Positions 1 through 10,700 of a stretch of 64,000 nt of DNA are shown here, in pieces. The stretch's first letter is position 1; each line of letters starts with the position of its first letter. A program made the translations under genes and the position numbers. The notes under the pieces are model-generated. The model saw only the letters and a program-made list of their open reading frames with translations. It was not told where the DNA came from and made no database searches. This DNA comes from Leptospira sp. WS58.C1 (lineage in GTDB: Bacteria; Spirochaetota; Leptospiria; Leptospirales; Leptospiraceae), in the NCBI RefSeq assembly GCF_040833995.1, contig NZ_CP162137.1, positions 372,001 to 436,000 on the forward strand, written 5' to 3'.

Positions 1-1307
1 ATTATAAAGATGATAATGAAAGAAAGTCCGTTCGGATCAAATGGAGGCTTTTGAGAGAATGGATCCTTTCCGGAAATTCAGAGACGGAACTACCTAAAAC
101 TCCTAAGGGGATCGCTTGGGACTCCGGTATCCTTGTCAGAAGTAGAAGTGAAGCGGAAGAAATGATGTGGGCCCTGGACTCCACTCCACTTGTTCTTTCT
201 GGAGAAGAGGAAGGTAAGGGGCTAGTCTACGACCTCCTCCGCAAAGACTTATTAGGGTATAATATTATTCTAATTGATAGGACCGAAGGTGTTCGTCAGA
301 TGAGATCCAACAGAGAAGAGATGATCCGTTACACGGGGATCATCGGAACTATCGCAATTCTTCTGGCGTACGGCTTGGCTTGGTTTGTGGTCCGCAGGAT
401 CAGGGGTATCAGTAAAAATGCAGAGTTAATCGGAGAAGGGAATCTGAATGTCGAATTTCCTCCTGCGGGTTACGACGAGATCGGCGTATTGAGTGAATCT
501 CTGAATGATATGGTTCACGGTTTAAAGGAAAGAGAAGAGATGAAAGGGGAACTTCTGGCGGCGGAAGAGATCCAGAAACGTCTGCTTCCTGAAAAACTTC
601 CTTCTAGCTTGAACGACTATGTTGAATTCGGGGCGTTCTATAAAGCGATGACCGGAGTAGGTGGGGATTATTACGATTTTATCGAATTAGGCGGAGGAAA
701 GATCGCGATCTGTATCGGTGATGTTTCCAACCATGGTGTGGGTCCTGCGATCGTGATGGCTCTTTTCAGGGCTCAGATCCGGGCCATTCTACGGAAGGGA
801 GAAAGGGATCTGAAAAAGATCCTGCTCGAGGCAAACGGATATCTGTATGAAGATACTCCTGATCATATTTTTATCACATTCTTTTTGGCGATCTTCGATT
901 CCAATACTTCCAGATTGGAGTATATATCTGCGGGCCATGTTAAGCCTTTATTCTTCGACGCTTCCGATGGAAAGATCAAAGAACTTCCTGCAGGCGGTTT
1001 GCCGATCGGTATGGATGAAAATTCTTTCTTTGAAACTACTATTGAGAGGAGGGCATTAACTTTGGATTCCGGAGATATTTTCTTTGAATATACGGATGGT
1101 TTGGATGAAGCAAGAAGTCCGAACTCGGATATGTATACCAGAGAGAGGCTTGCGAAACTTTTGCATGCAAACGGAGAAAAACGTCCGGAAGAATTGATCA
1201 AGACAATCGTTACGGATGTGGAATCCCATACGCAACAAGACCTGAGCGCGACCGGGTTTTCGAAACTTTCCGACGATATCGCGATGATCGCGATCCGGAA
1301 AAGATAA
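1..1307 (+). CDS. SpoIIE-type PP2C serine phosphatase with HAMP domain (5' partial)
   Basis: The gene enters from the left edge: the reading frame is open from base 3, so the TTG at 51 is probably not the true start. Visible order is the end of a presumably extracytoplasmic sensor, one membrane helix (IIGTIAILLAYGLAWFVV), a HAMP linker beginning RRIRGISKNAELIGEG, and a C-terminal SpoIIE/PP2C phosphatase. The phosphatase keeps its metal-binding acidic motifs: GGDYYDF, GDVSNHG, YTDGLDEA and DDIAMIAI near the C-terminus. In the family these enzymes dephosphorylate STAS anti-sigma-factor antagonists or related proteins. Other SpoIIE genes are at 35353 and 55516 and a STAS protein at 51914, but nothing in the sequence says which are partners. 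It converges with the carboxylase gene. Confidence 0.9.
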   Translation, partial: YKDDNERKSVRIKWRLLREWILSGNSETELPKTPKGIAWDSGILVRSRSEAEEMMWALDSTPLVLSGEEEGKGLVYDLLRKDLLGYNIILIDRTEGVRQMRSNREEMIRYTGIIGTIAILLAYGLAWFVVRRIRGISKNAELIGEGNLNVEFPPAGYDEIGVLSESLNDMVHGLKEREEMKGELLAAEEIQKRLLPEKLPSSLNDYVEFGAFYKAMTGVGGDYYDFIELGGGKIAICIGDVSNHGVGPAIVMALFRAQIRAILRKGERDLKKILLEANGYLYEDTPDHIFITFFLAIFDSNTSRLEYISAGHVKPLFFDASDGKIKELPAGGLPIGMDENSFFETTIERRALTLDSGDIFFEYTDGLDEARSPNSDMYTRERLAKLLHANGEKRPEELIKTIVTDVESHTQQDLSATGFSKLSDDIAMIAIRKR

Positions 1308-1311
1308 GAAC

Positions 1312-1358
1312 CGCTTGTTCTCATTTATGGCCTTGTAGGAGAAAAGCCTAAACAAGCG
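1312..1358. terminator. Inverted repeat between convergent genes
   Basis: CGCTTGTT (1312-1319) and AACAAGCG (1351-1358) are perfect 8-base inverted copies around a 31-base loop. They sit in the 112-base gap between two convergent stop codons. There is no clear U-tract, so this is a tentative transcription barrier rather than a classical intrinsic terminator. Confidence 0.35.
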
Positions 1359-1419
1359 ATATACACTTAACGCATGTTGGAACTCCTAAAACGCCATCCT
1401 TTAAAACGGATCGTTCAAA

Positions 1420-4400
1420 TTATGGAAGGATCAAATCCTTCCATTCTTCTTCTGAACTGGAAGGACAAAGATATACTTCGCCCTCGGAGTATTTATTCTT
1501 ATTTTTTCTCCAAAGAGAAAGTTTATGATCCGCTTCTTCCAAACCTGTTTTTAAAACTTCTCTTAATTCCGAGACAGATCCGAAGGTTCCGTCTAAAACT
1601 CCGGTATTTTTTGCGTCAAAATCAGCTCTGGATTTTTTTGTAAAAGATCCGAAAAATTCTTTTTGGATAGATTCGATTTCCTGAATATTTCCTTCTTTTC
1701 TGAGTGCGGCAACTTTTGCACCTTGGAATAGATCGAATGCGGAATTTCCCCCCATAACTGCAAGTGTTGCCTCAGCTAAAGAATAGTACGCAATTCCCGG
1801 TCTTAAGAATCCGCTAAAAGCATGTATTTGCCTTCCTCCGTAATTTTGTCTTAATACGATCGAAACCACGGGGATCTCTGAAAGAATGTTTACATCCAAA
1901 GATTCTCCACCGATTTGCTGTATTCTTGCTCTTTCTTGTTTGGTGCCTGGGACAAAACCCGGAGCATCAGAAATCATTAATAAAGGAATGGAATGTTTGT
2001 TTGCAAACTCGGTGAAAACTCTGAATTTTTCCGTCCCTGGAGCGTCCGGAGACCCTCCTCCTTTCGGTTGGTCGGCAATGATCGCTACCGTTCTACCTTG
2101 TATCCGTCCTAACCCTGTGATCAAACTGGAGCCGGGGTCCCATTCTCCGAATTCTAGGAAAGTGTTCTTATCCAAAATTTTTTGGACGATCTCTTCTTTC
2201 ATATCGTAGGAAACAGTGATCTCGCTTGGAAGTTTGATCTCACTTTCGCTTGGCAGAAAGTTTTCGATCTTTCTGTGATTTAATAAATGGAAAAATTTTC
2301 TGATAATCTCATAAGCCTCCGGTTCGTCTTTTGCGGTGAAGGTAGCCCATCTTTTTTTATTCGAGAATTCCTTATGAGCAGAAGATTTACTTTTTGCGCT
2401 CGGTTCTAAAAGTAGCCATACGTCCGCATTCGAGGTAAGTTCGGAAACTCTAAGTCCCTCCGGATTTTTTACAAAATGTAAACAGGCTCCTTTAAAATTT
2501 TGTAATGATTTTTGAAAATCTCTTCTTGGTCTTAAGGAATCATAGTCATCCAAATGGGAACTTCTGAACCATTTGCTTCCATAGACTAAAAGTAAACTTG
2601 CTCCCGTTTTTTCCGCGATCCGAACGGACTCTTTCGCTTTGATAATACATGGAAGGGAGTGAAATCCATCATCGGTCCTTGGGCCCATGGAGAGTACGGG
2701 AGCTTCTCCCAATCGAATGAGCCCGGAAACTAAAGATCCTGAGCCGGAATAGTTTTCTTTGATTGGAAGGAAAAATCCGCTTTCAGAATAATGAGTCAGT
2801 TCGTTCTCGTCTAGAACATTCCAATTTTCCGATATAGCTCTTTGGCTTTTTTCTTTTGGAAGAAGTTTACATCCCAACAAAGAATCTTGTATCCTTCTGA
2901 TAATCCATATAAACTGGATCTTATCGTTTGCTACAAAATCCACAGTGCCTGTAGCTTGGCCCATAATTTTAGCACCGCCTATCTCGTAATTGGTGAATTT
3001 CTCTCCGGTTACGGATTCGATCACTGAAGATCCTGTTAGAACTCGATAAGATTCTTCTTCATTTAAAAGGACTTGTAAAGAGGCTTGAGAAGAGCCGTAA
3101 ACGTCCAATCCAGTAGAAGATCCCGTTCCGACTGCGACCGTAAAACAAAACTTAGGTCTTTCTTCAGAGTTGTATTTTCTGAATTCTGGTCCGTATTTTT
3201 TTTCGGTTTCGGAGCATATTTCTTTTAAAATAGGATCCGAATGCGATTCGATTGCAGCCCTGAAATCGGAGGCTTTCAAACCGGCACTTAAAAGTGAATT
3301 CATAAAAAACCCTTCTGCAGCTCGGTTCAATGATACCATTCCTTCTTTGATGTTAGCACCGGCCCCGTCGTTCCAGATATATAAAGGAAGATCTTTTCGA
3401 TAAGCGTAGTAGGCGGCTGCAATATATTTTCTTCCTTCTAAATCTCCTGTGGCTCCGCCCGCTACTCTGGAATCTTTAAAAAAACATAATGCAGGTTTTC
3501 CGCCGATCTTTCCTTCGAAAATTTTCGCTCCCGGAACATAGATCTCTTCTTTGCCTGTTTTAGGATTTTTTCTGAGAAGCCCGTCGGTTCCCGGGATCGT
3601 AATCTCTTGTACGGAATCCATGTCGAATATCTCGGAAACCCAACATTCCAGAGGCCATTTTCCTTTTTGGAAAACGTTTAGGTCTTTCGGATCGGTTCCC
3701 GTGCAATACGGAAATCTAGGATCGTTTGAATGGGCTATATCCATCCTAAGTTTTCCATCTTTAAAGAAGAAGGAAAGTGTTACCGTTTTTTCGGCATTTT
3801 CCGGAAGGAAAACCATCGTGAACTGGCTATACAACCCATGTAAGAAGAACCGTAGAACGGAGCCGGCAGATTCCATTATATTATTATAATTGAATACGTC
3901 TTCTTCGTTGGATCCCGGGTCGAATTTGATCATAAATCCGGAAACAAGGACTTCTAACCTGAAAATATCAACATTTTTGAATATTTGAGAGCCTTGTAAG
4001 ATGCATGCTCCCACTTTCGCGGTAGTTTCCAGATCGAACCTGGAGATTTTCTTTTCCGCTTTAGCGTTTAATGTCGAGAAGAGTATATATTGTTTTTCTC
4101 TTTCCGTTTCTAAGAAATATAAGAAATGTCCGGTGCTTGGGGAGAATATTCTTTTAAGATTCCCTTGGGTTTGCCAATATTCCAGTTTTTTCCGGATCTG
4201 ATAAGTAAGGGATTCATCGAAGTTTTCCGGGACCAACGGTAAGTTTTCGGAAAAAGACCTATTGAATTTTTCCTCTAAGATCTCGGATCCTTCTTCCGAA
4301 ACGGAAGACCAAGGCGCTTTAAGAAACCGTACGTAATCGAAGACGTGTTTTCTAGATATAGTCGCATCTCCTCCTTTGAATTTTTGCGGACGATTTCCTC

Positions 4401-7320
4401 TCGAGTTTAATATTCTTCTGACTGTTTTTTCGAGGGAACTTTCTTTTTCTCTTTCTTCCAAATATAAGATGCCGTTCAAAGCTAGGTCTATGGAGGGAGT
4501 AGGCGGAGCATAAATGGAAAGTATTTCCAAAAGTTTTGCTACAAGTTCCTTTCCTTCTCTAAGGTTCGCGTATGCTTTTACTAAAAAAATGAATGCATCC
4601 TTTTGGCTTTTGGTCCTTCGAAGAGGATTCCAAGGTTTGATACCGTAATAGTGAAATGCATTGGATAAGAGTTTTTTTGTGGTCTTAGGTGGATTGTATC
4701 CTTCCGTATCCCATTCCGATAGAGCTCTTTGAACCTCTCCATAATGGGAAAATTTTGTTCCCGGATCCGATGAGAATATTCTTCGTACTAATACATGGAA
4801 TTTTAAAAGTTCTAAATAGAAATTTCCCCATTGGCGGCTCTCTGGATCGGATAGTTTGGAAAATTCGAGATTAGAGAGTATAAAATCTATCTTTTCTACG
4901 GCGTCTTGTTCCCTAAAAGTTCCTAAGATCCAAGACCTCAATAAGGTTCTTAGATCGGGGCCTGATTTTTTTTGGATCGATGGAATTTTTCCTTCCGTAT
5001 CCGGATCTAAGGAAGGCCAGATCTCCCAGATAGATCCTTCAGTACTATTATAATTATCTAATTCTTTTTTGGGTTCGGATCTTTGTTCTGTTTCAATTTT
5101 TGCAAGTATTTCCCCTTCACTTAAACCTTTGCCTAAGATCATCCCGGAAGCGGTCATTCCGCGAACCAATTTATTCCTATCTCCGTGCTCTAATAAATAT
5201 CCTAGTTTTCCGCCGACTGGTGCGGTTAGGACTGTTTCCATCTTCATTGCGGAAATTACTAAGATCGGATCTCCTTCTTGGATAGTTTCCCCTTCATTCC
5301 ATGTATTGTTCGTTTGCGGATTATCGCATATCTTTACGAATGTTCCTTGGAAGGGAGAACGTAAAACTCCTTCGTTGGAGGTATTATTCTTTTTGTCTTT
5401 GGATAAAATAGAGAATCGGAGATATCTAAGTTTTCCTTGGCTATCCGGGAATCTCACCAAGTGAAAAGAAGGCCTACGATCTACGCGGACAGGAATCGTT
5501 CTGCCGGCAAATTCCACTAAAAATTCTTCTCCAAATTCTCCTTGAACGGAAACCCCGATGGATCCGAAATCTTTCCCGTTTAGCAGAATTCTATAGCTAG
5601 AAATGGAAGTTCGGAATAAGCGGGTTTTATATGCTTTCGTTTCCGATCTCAATTCGAATTCAAAAAGAGAATACTCCGATTCTTGGGAATGAAGTAATTT
5701 AGGAAGATCCCGATCTCTGAAAGACCTTTTCAGATCGTTTTCGGTCATAAAAACCGATTCTGCAAGCGAGCAGATGACTGCCCCTTCTTCTTCCGATTCA
5801 TTCTCCGCTTTCGTAAGTTCCTCATTATTAGATAAAATTAAATTATCATATTCTCCCGAACGAAAAAGATCATGCCTTACTAGTTTGATTAGCTGTTCAA
5901 TGTTTGTGGTAATTCCGCGGATGTACAGATCTGAAAGTGCTCTTTCCATTCTGAGTAGAGCTTCTTCCCTTGTAGTTCCCGTAGTGATCAATTTTCCTAT
6001 CATTGGATCATAGTCACCTAAGACTCTATCGCCTTTTTTGAATCCGAAATCACAACGTACTCCGTTGAATGTAGGAAGTTCTAGATCTTTTATTTTTCCG
6101 GGAGAAGGAGAGTAATTTTGAAAAGGATCTTCCGCATAGATCCTGCATTGGATGGAATGATTTCTGTCCGAGAATCTCCTACGGATAACTGAGTCGTAAG
6201 GGATCTCTTGTTCTCTACCATCAAAAAATAAAATTTGCCATTTGGCCAGATCGATCCCTAGAGATTGGTCGGTCACGGGATATTCCACCTGCAATCTAGT
6301 GTTCATTTCTAAAAATCCGAAATTGCCTGTTTCGCAATCCAGTAAGAATTCAACAGTTCCCGCGGCGCATCCTTCCGAGTAGCCCGAAATATGAGCGATC
6401 TTTTCCGCGGATGATAATAATTGTAATAAGGTCCTATCGTCTAAAAAGGTTTCTCCACTTTCCTCCACGACTTTTTGGTTCCTTCTTTGTACTGCGCATT
6501 TCCGGATACCCACAGCCGTGGAATTGAAAATTTGTACTTCAAAGTGAGCGGGCCTCTCCACATATTTTTCAAAAAAGAAGGTACCGTTCCCATAGGACTG
6601 GACTCCGATCCGAACCGCACTCTCGATTGCTGGAATTAACTCCTTTGAGTTTCGTACGATGACCATTCCTTTCCCGCCACCGCCGCTGTCTAGTTTGATC
6701 ATGATCGGATAGCCGATCCGTTCCGCTTCTTGAATTGCGATCTCTTCTCCGCCTGTGATAGGCCCGCTCCCCAATAAAAGGGGGATTCCGTTCTCTAAAG
6801 CCAGTTTTCTGGCATCTAGCTTATTTCCAACTTTTCGCATCACGGAAGCCTTGGGCCCCATAAATATTATGTTTCTTTTATATATGAGGGAGACTTCCTC
6901 TAGAGATTCAACGAACCTAAAGTCTTCGGACAAAAATCCGTATCCCGGATAAACTGCGTTTGCATCCGAAAGTAAAGCTGCGGCTATAATTGTCTGAGAG
7001 TTCGTATATTTATCGGAACTTCCAATGTAGACGATCTCGTCTGCGGATTCATACCAGGATTGTTCCCTATCCGGATCGGTTACAACTGCAACCGATCGGA
7101 TACTTTCTTCTCTCAGCGCTAAAAAAAATCTTTTGGCGATCTCTCCTCTGTTTGCGATCAGCACTTTTTTTAGTACACCTTTTCTTTCCGGGTAAATTTC
7201 TTTTTTTTCTGAACGTCCTGGGTTTAGGATTTTCAATTCTTTTATGACGGAATCTATTTCAGGAATACTTAATATTCCTTGGGTAAATGATTCTGGTTCT
7301 GGCTTTCTTGTGGGTATCAT
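1420..7320 (-). CDS. Single-chain biotin-dependent acyl-CoA carboxylase (BC-BCCP-CT fusion)
   Basis: A 1966-residue fusion of all carboxylase activities. Residues about 50-500 are biotin carboxylase: it opens KVLIANRGEIAKRF, has a GGGGKGM ATP-grasp loop, QRRNQKVVEES (N281, as in propionyl-CoA carboxylases) and MNTRLQVEYP. Tyr347 in the last motif replaces the usual His. A biotinyl domain follows with SAMKMET, the biotin-accepting Lys being K693. About 450 residues of unrecognised sequence lead to a two-part carboxyltransferase: beta-like at about 1215-1540 (RVAGGATGDLEG, GAGANIKEG) and alpha-like at about 1690-1960 (GRTVAIIADQPKGGG, NYGGRQIHAFSG). Eukaryotic acetyl-CoA carboxylase has the same order at about 2300 residues. 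As third gene of the FAS-I operon it most likely makes malonyl-CoA; propionyl-CoA carboxylation cannot be excluded. The ATG has a clear SD (TAGGAG) in the 10-base gap after acpS. Confidence 0.92.
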   Translation of the reverse strand: MIPTRKPEPESFTQGILSIPEIDSVIKELKILNPGRSEKKEIYPERKGVLKKVLIANRGEIAKRFFLALREESIRSVAVVTDPDREQSWYESADEIVYIGSSDKYTNSQTIIAAALLSDANAVYPGYGFLSEDFRFVESLEEVSLIYKRNIIFMGPKASVMRKVGNKLDARKLALENGIPLLLGSGPITGGEEIAIQEAERIGYPIMIKLDSGGGGKGMVIVRNSKELIPAIESAVRIGVQSYGNGTFFFEKYVERPAHFEVQIFNSTAVGIRKCAVQRRNQKVVEESGETFLDDRTLLQLLSSAEKIAHISGYSEGCAAGTVEFLLDCETGNFGFLEMNTRLQVEYPVTDQSLGIDLAKWQILFFDGREQEIPYDSVIRRRFSDRNHSIQCRIYAEDPFQNYSPSPGKIKDLELPTFNGVRCDFGFKKGDRVLGDYDPMIGKLITTGTTREEALLRMERALSDLYIRGITTNIEQLIKLVRHDLFRSGEYDNLILSNNEELTKAENESEEEGAVICSLAESVFMTENDLKRSFRDRDLPKLLHSQESEYSLFEFELRSETKAYKTRLFRTSISSYRILLNGKDFGSIGVSVQGEFGEEFLVEFAGRTIPVRVDRRPSFHLVRFPDSQGKLRYLRFSILSKDKKNNTSNEGVLRSPFQGTFVKICDNPQTNNTWNEGETIQEGDPILVISAMKMETVLTAPVGGKLGYLLEHGDRNKLVRGMTASGMILGKGLSEGEILAKIETEQRSEPKKELDNYNSTEGSIWEIWPSLDPDTEGKIPSIQKKSGPDLRTLLRSWILGTFREQDAVEKIDFILSNLEFSKLSDPESRQWGNFYLELLKFHVLVRRIFSSDPGTKFSHYGEVQRALSEWDTEGYNPPKTTKKLLSNAFHYYGIKPWNPLRRTKSQKDAFIFLVKAYANLREGKELVAKLLEILSIYAPPTPSIDLALNGILYLEEREKESSLEKTVRRILNSRGNRPQKFKGGDATISRKHVFDYVRFLKAPWSSVSEEGSEILEEKFNRSFSENLPLVPENFDESLTYQIRKKLEYWQTQGNLKRIFSPSTGHFLYFLETEREKQYILFSTLNAKAEKKISRFDLETTAKVGACILQGSQIFKNVDIFRLEVLVSGFMIKFDPGSNEEDVFNYNNIMESAGSVLRFFLHGLYSQFTMVFLPENAEKTVTLSFFFKDGKLRMDIAHSNDPRFPYCTGTDPKDLNVFQKGKWPLECWVSEIFDMDSVQEITIPGTDGLLRKNPKTGKEEIYVPGAKIFEGKIGGKPALCFFKDSRVAGGATGDLEGRKYIAAAYYAYRKDLPLYIWNDGAGANIKEGMVSLNRAAEGFFMNSLLSAGLKASDFRAAIESHSDPILKEICSETEKKYGPEFRKYNSEERPKFCFTVAVGTGSSTGLDVYGSSQASLQVLLNEEESYRVLTGSSVIESVTGEKFTNYEIGGAKIMGQATGTVDFVANDKIQFIWIIRRIQDSLLGCKLLPKEKSQRAISENWNVLDENELTHYSESGFFLPIKENYSGSGSLVSGLIRLGEAPVLSMGPRTDDGFHSLPCIIKAKESVRIAEKTGASLLLVYGSKWFRSSHLDDYDSLRPRRDFQKSLQNFKGACLHFVKNPEGLRVSELTSNADVWLLLEPSAKSKSSAHKEFSNKKRWATFTAKDEPEAYEIIRKFFHLLNHRKIENFLPSESEIKLPSEITVSYDMKEEIVQKILDKNTFLEFGEWDPGSSLITGLGRIQGRTVAIIADQPKGGGSPDAPGTEKFRVFTEFANKHSIPLLMISDAPGFVPGTKQERARIQQIGGESLDVNILSEIPVVSIVLRQNYGGRQIHAFSGFLRPGIAYYSLAEATLAVMGGNSAFDLFQGAKVAALRKEGNIQEIESIQKEFFGSFTKKSRADFDAKNTGVLDGTFGSVSELREVLKTGLEEADHKLSLWRKNKNKYSEGEVYLCPSSSEEEWKDLILP

Positions 7321-7330
7321 TCGCTTTCTC

Positions 7331-7777
7331 CTAAAAGATCAGGAGGACTTCGGAAAATGCATAATCCCCCGTATGGCTGATGCTTAGCCGGATCGAATTC
7401 GGCTTTATATTATTCAAATATGTTTCAAAGTTTCCGTAAAAACGAAAATAGGGACGGCCATAATCATCATTCCGTATTTCTATTTCCGAATAGTTCACAT
7501 TCAGATCGGGTTTTTGGAATAAACGATATCCGTCCAAAGCTTTGATCAACGCTTCTTTAGCGGCATATCTTCCCGCAAAAAAGCCGGCCCTTTGGTTTTC
7601 AGGTTTTGTTTCTCCCTTCTTTCTTTCCCAATCCGTAAAAGTGATCTTAAAGAAGAAGGTAGCCTTATCTTGCAAACTTTCCTTGAATTCAGGAATAAAA
7701 GTAAGATCCACTCCTACGGAAGCATAAGGACTCGTAATCGATTCAAAACTGGCAAGAGGTTGCGATCTTAGTTTCAT
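7331..7777 (-). CDS. acpS: AcpS-family 4'-phosphopantetheinyl transferase
   Basis: A 148-residue member of the AcpS group, which moves phosphopantetheine from CoA to a serine of an acyl-carrier protein. The family's metal/CoA motifs are present: GVDL with D24, FAGRYAAKEALIKAL with E75, and SISHTGDYA near the C-terminus. Its ATG overlaps the FAS-I stop in an ATGA (7774-7777), so it is translationally coupled to the synthase. Fungal FAS carries this domain at its own C-terminus, whereas mycobacterial and corynebacterial FAS-I use a separate AcpS. The latter arrangement applies here, and the likely substrate is the FAS-I ACP serine. Whether it is the genome's only AcpS cannot be told from this window. 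Confidence 0.93.
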   Translation of the reverse strand: MKLRSQPLASFESITSPYASVGVDLTFIPEFKESLQDKATFFFKITFTDWERKKGETKPENQRAGFFAGRYAAKEALIKALDGYRLFQKPDLNVNYSEIEIRNDDYGRPYFRFYGNFETYLNNIKPNSIRLSISHTGDYAFSEVLLIF

Positions 7778-10700
7778 TTTTTCTCTCCCGATTTGGATCT
7801 GTATTCCGCGTTCAGAAGTAGACCGATTTCATCTTCCTGGAAGTAAGACTTGGTATGTCTTTCATACAAAGGTTTTCCTATTCCCATTCTGATCTCGTGA
7901 TATCTGTTCCGATATCGGATCTCTCTTTTTTTTCTCAACTCTAGATAGGTTTCTCTTTGTTCAGGAGTGAGTGCTGCTAAAAAATAATCGGAATGAACGA
8001 AGAGACAAAGCGCTCCGACATGTCCGAAACCTAAGGTAGTCAATATTCCGGCCCTAATATTATGTTTACCGAATGGAATACTTTCGTCCGTAAAAGTTAC
8101 GAACGGATAATCGTTCATGTCCGGATCCACTTCTTCTAGATTTCGGTTTCCGGTTACGATACCGTTTTCTAGAGTTTGTAATATTCCGATTGTCTGCCAA
8201 GCGGCGGCCCCTCCTTTGGAATGTCCTGTAAGCGATTTTTGAGAGACTACCGGTAATAGGTTTCCTGGTGTTCTTCCTAACTTGGATAGTAAATTATACA
8301 AAAGTTTGTTTTCATTCTTATCGTTCGCTTTTGTAGAAGTATCGTGCTTATAGGCGACGCCTATGTCGTCCCCGGTGAGTCCGAAGGTGGATAACGCGTT
8401 TCTTAAAGGAGATTTTTCTTTTTCGGATTCAGCTCCTAAAGATAAAAGTCCTAATCCCGGAGCAGGAATAGAGGCTTGGATCCCATCCGTCTTAGAACCT
8501 GCATAAGCTAAAATCCCGTAGACAGGAAGTCCTGCTTCGAGGGCTAAGTCCGCTCTTGCGAGTAAAACGACTCCTCCTCCTTGGGCCTCTACGAATCCGC
8601 CTCTTCGGATATCGTTCGGACGACACATTCCTTTCGGGTCGATTCCTTGTTCCAACATTTCTACACTGCTTGCAGTCGCTTGCATATCCCCGAATCCGAC
8701 CAGACTTTCCATCGCGAAATCATCGAAGGCACCGGCTAACATAAAGCCTGCTTTTCCTTCTTTGATCAAACTTGCAGCCATTTCTAAAGAAATCCCCGCC
8801 GTAGCGCAGGCTGCAACAGGAGTTTGGACGGGACCATAACCTCCTACATAAGAGGTGAGTGCCCAAGCGGTCGTAACGTTTATCAATGATTCTTGTAGCG
8901 CGTCATGTTGCCTTTGGTTTCCGAGTAAGAAGTCATGGAACATTCTTTTGAGTTTACCCATTCCTCCCATACCGGAACCGACCGTTGAGCCGACGAGTCC
9001 AGGATGAATGAATCGATACAATTCCATCGGTTCCATTCCGGAACGTAAGAACGCTTCGCATGTGCAATAAAGATTATATACTGTGATCGGATCCACTTGA
9101 GCGGTTAGATCTTTGGTTAGTCCGTATCTTGCCGGATCCCAACCTTTCGGGATCTGCCCTGCAACTTTTCTATTGAAGTCGGAAGCTTTTCTGGCCTTGA
9201 TTGTACTTCCTTTTTTCCTTCTCACGAACCATTTGTCTTTTTCAGGATCATGATAGACTTCCGTAGCTTCCGGTTCTGCATTTTTGAATTCTTCCGCTTC
9301 TTTGGAATTCGAAACAGGTATAAAGAAGTCCTCTTCTAAAACCACGTCTACAAAGGAGAATAACGTAGATGGATCGAATCCGACACATTCCTGATCGATG
9401 ATCCGAATGCCCGTATGGGCTAAGATCTTTTCTTCGTATTTGGATTTGATTTCCCATTCTGCGACCGCTTCTCCTGTTTCGGAGTCAGTCCAACTTCTTC
9501 CTTTATCGGCGGCTTGGTATTTGATAAAACCCATCATCCAAGCCAGTTCGAGAGCGGCCTCCAAGGAAAGTGTTCCGGATTTTTCCAATTCCCATCTGGT
9601 CATGGAACTACCGGCAGGTCCTAATTCCGCAAAACCGACAACACAAATCGTTTTAGAAAGATCTAATTCTTGTAAATACCCGATCTCATTTAACCTTGCT
9701 TGGTTCGGAATGGAAGGATATTTATACACTTCTTTAGGCAAGAACTCTCTTGTATGAGTTTCCTGTTTTTCTAATAGGATTTTGCTTTTAAGAGAGAATG
9801 TTTCCTTTTTGATCTTGGCTTCCGAAAGAATGTCAGCACGGATCTTGCCTAAGGTCTTTCCAAGCTCGCTTTGGGAATCCAAGCCGCCCGTAAAATTTGC
9901 CTTAGTGATTTGTTCGGGAGAATGGTATACGCAAGTGTTGATCAAATTTGCTAAGAGAAGTCCCATTTCTCTTCGAGAGAATGTAAGCACACCCGATCTT
10001 TCTTCCAAAGTTTGGGCCACAAGATCGTTCGCTTCCATGAGACCGGTCCCTCTTACCCAACCGATCACACAACCGTGGATCCTTGTATGTTTTCCCCAAT
10101 CGTCTTCTTCCGAGAATTTTTTTCGGAACAAAGTTTCAAGACCCAATTTGGTTTCGGCATACATTCCATCTCTTCCAAAGATACCATGATTCGGTGAGAG
10201 AGGTAAGATAACGTGAAGTGGAGAAGTTTCCGTAGGAGTATTCTTCAATCTTCCTAGCGTGCCAATCAGTTTTTCCACGCCGAGCAGCATCACTCTTAAT
10301 GATGTTAAAGAAGAATCATCCAATTGTGATCCTGTATTTTCTTCTCCGACTGCACCGAATGGAATTAGGACATCAGGCTCCCAGTCTTTTTGGACCAACC
10401 ATTCGGATAATAGACGAATATCTTCGAACGATCCTTGAGAGAAAGGTACTAAGGAGAGAGATGCGCCCTTTGCTCCGTACTTTTGGAATATCCTTTTATA
10501 AAACTTAACTTTTTCGGAAGAATAGGAAGTCGTTGTTAGGATAATATCCGCTCCACCGGCAAGCAGTACGAAGACGGTCTCTAACGCGATGGAGTTTGGA
10601 CCTCCTCCTGTGACTAAAACTTTCAGACCCGAAAAAGTGATCCCTTCTTTGGATGAACTCAAAATAGAGTTTAGAATAGATTCCGTCGCTTTATCGTTCT

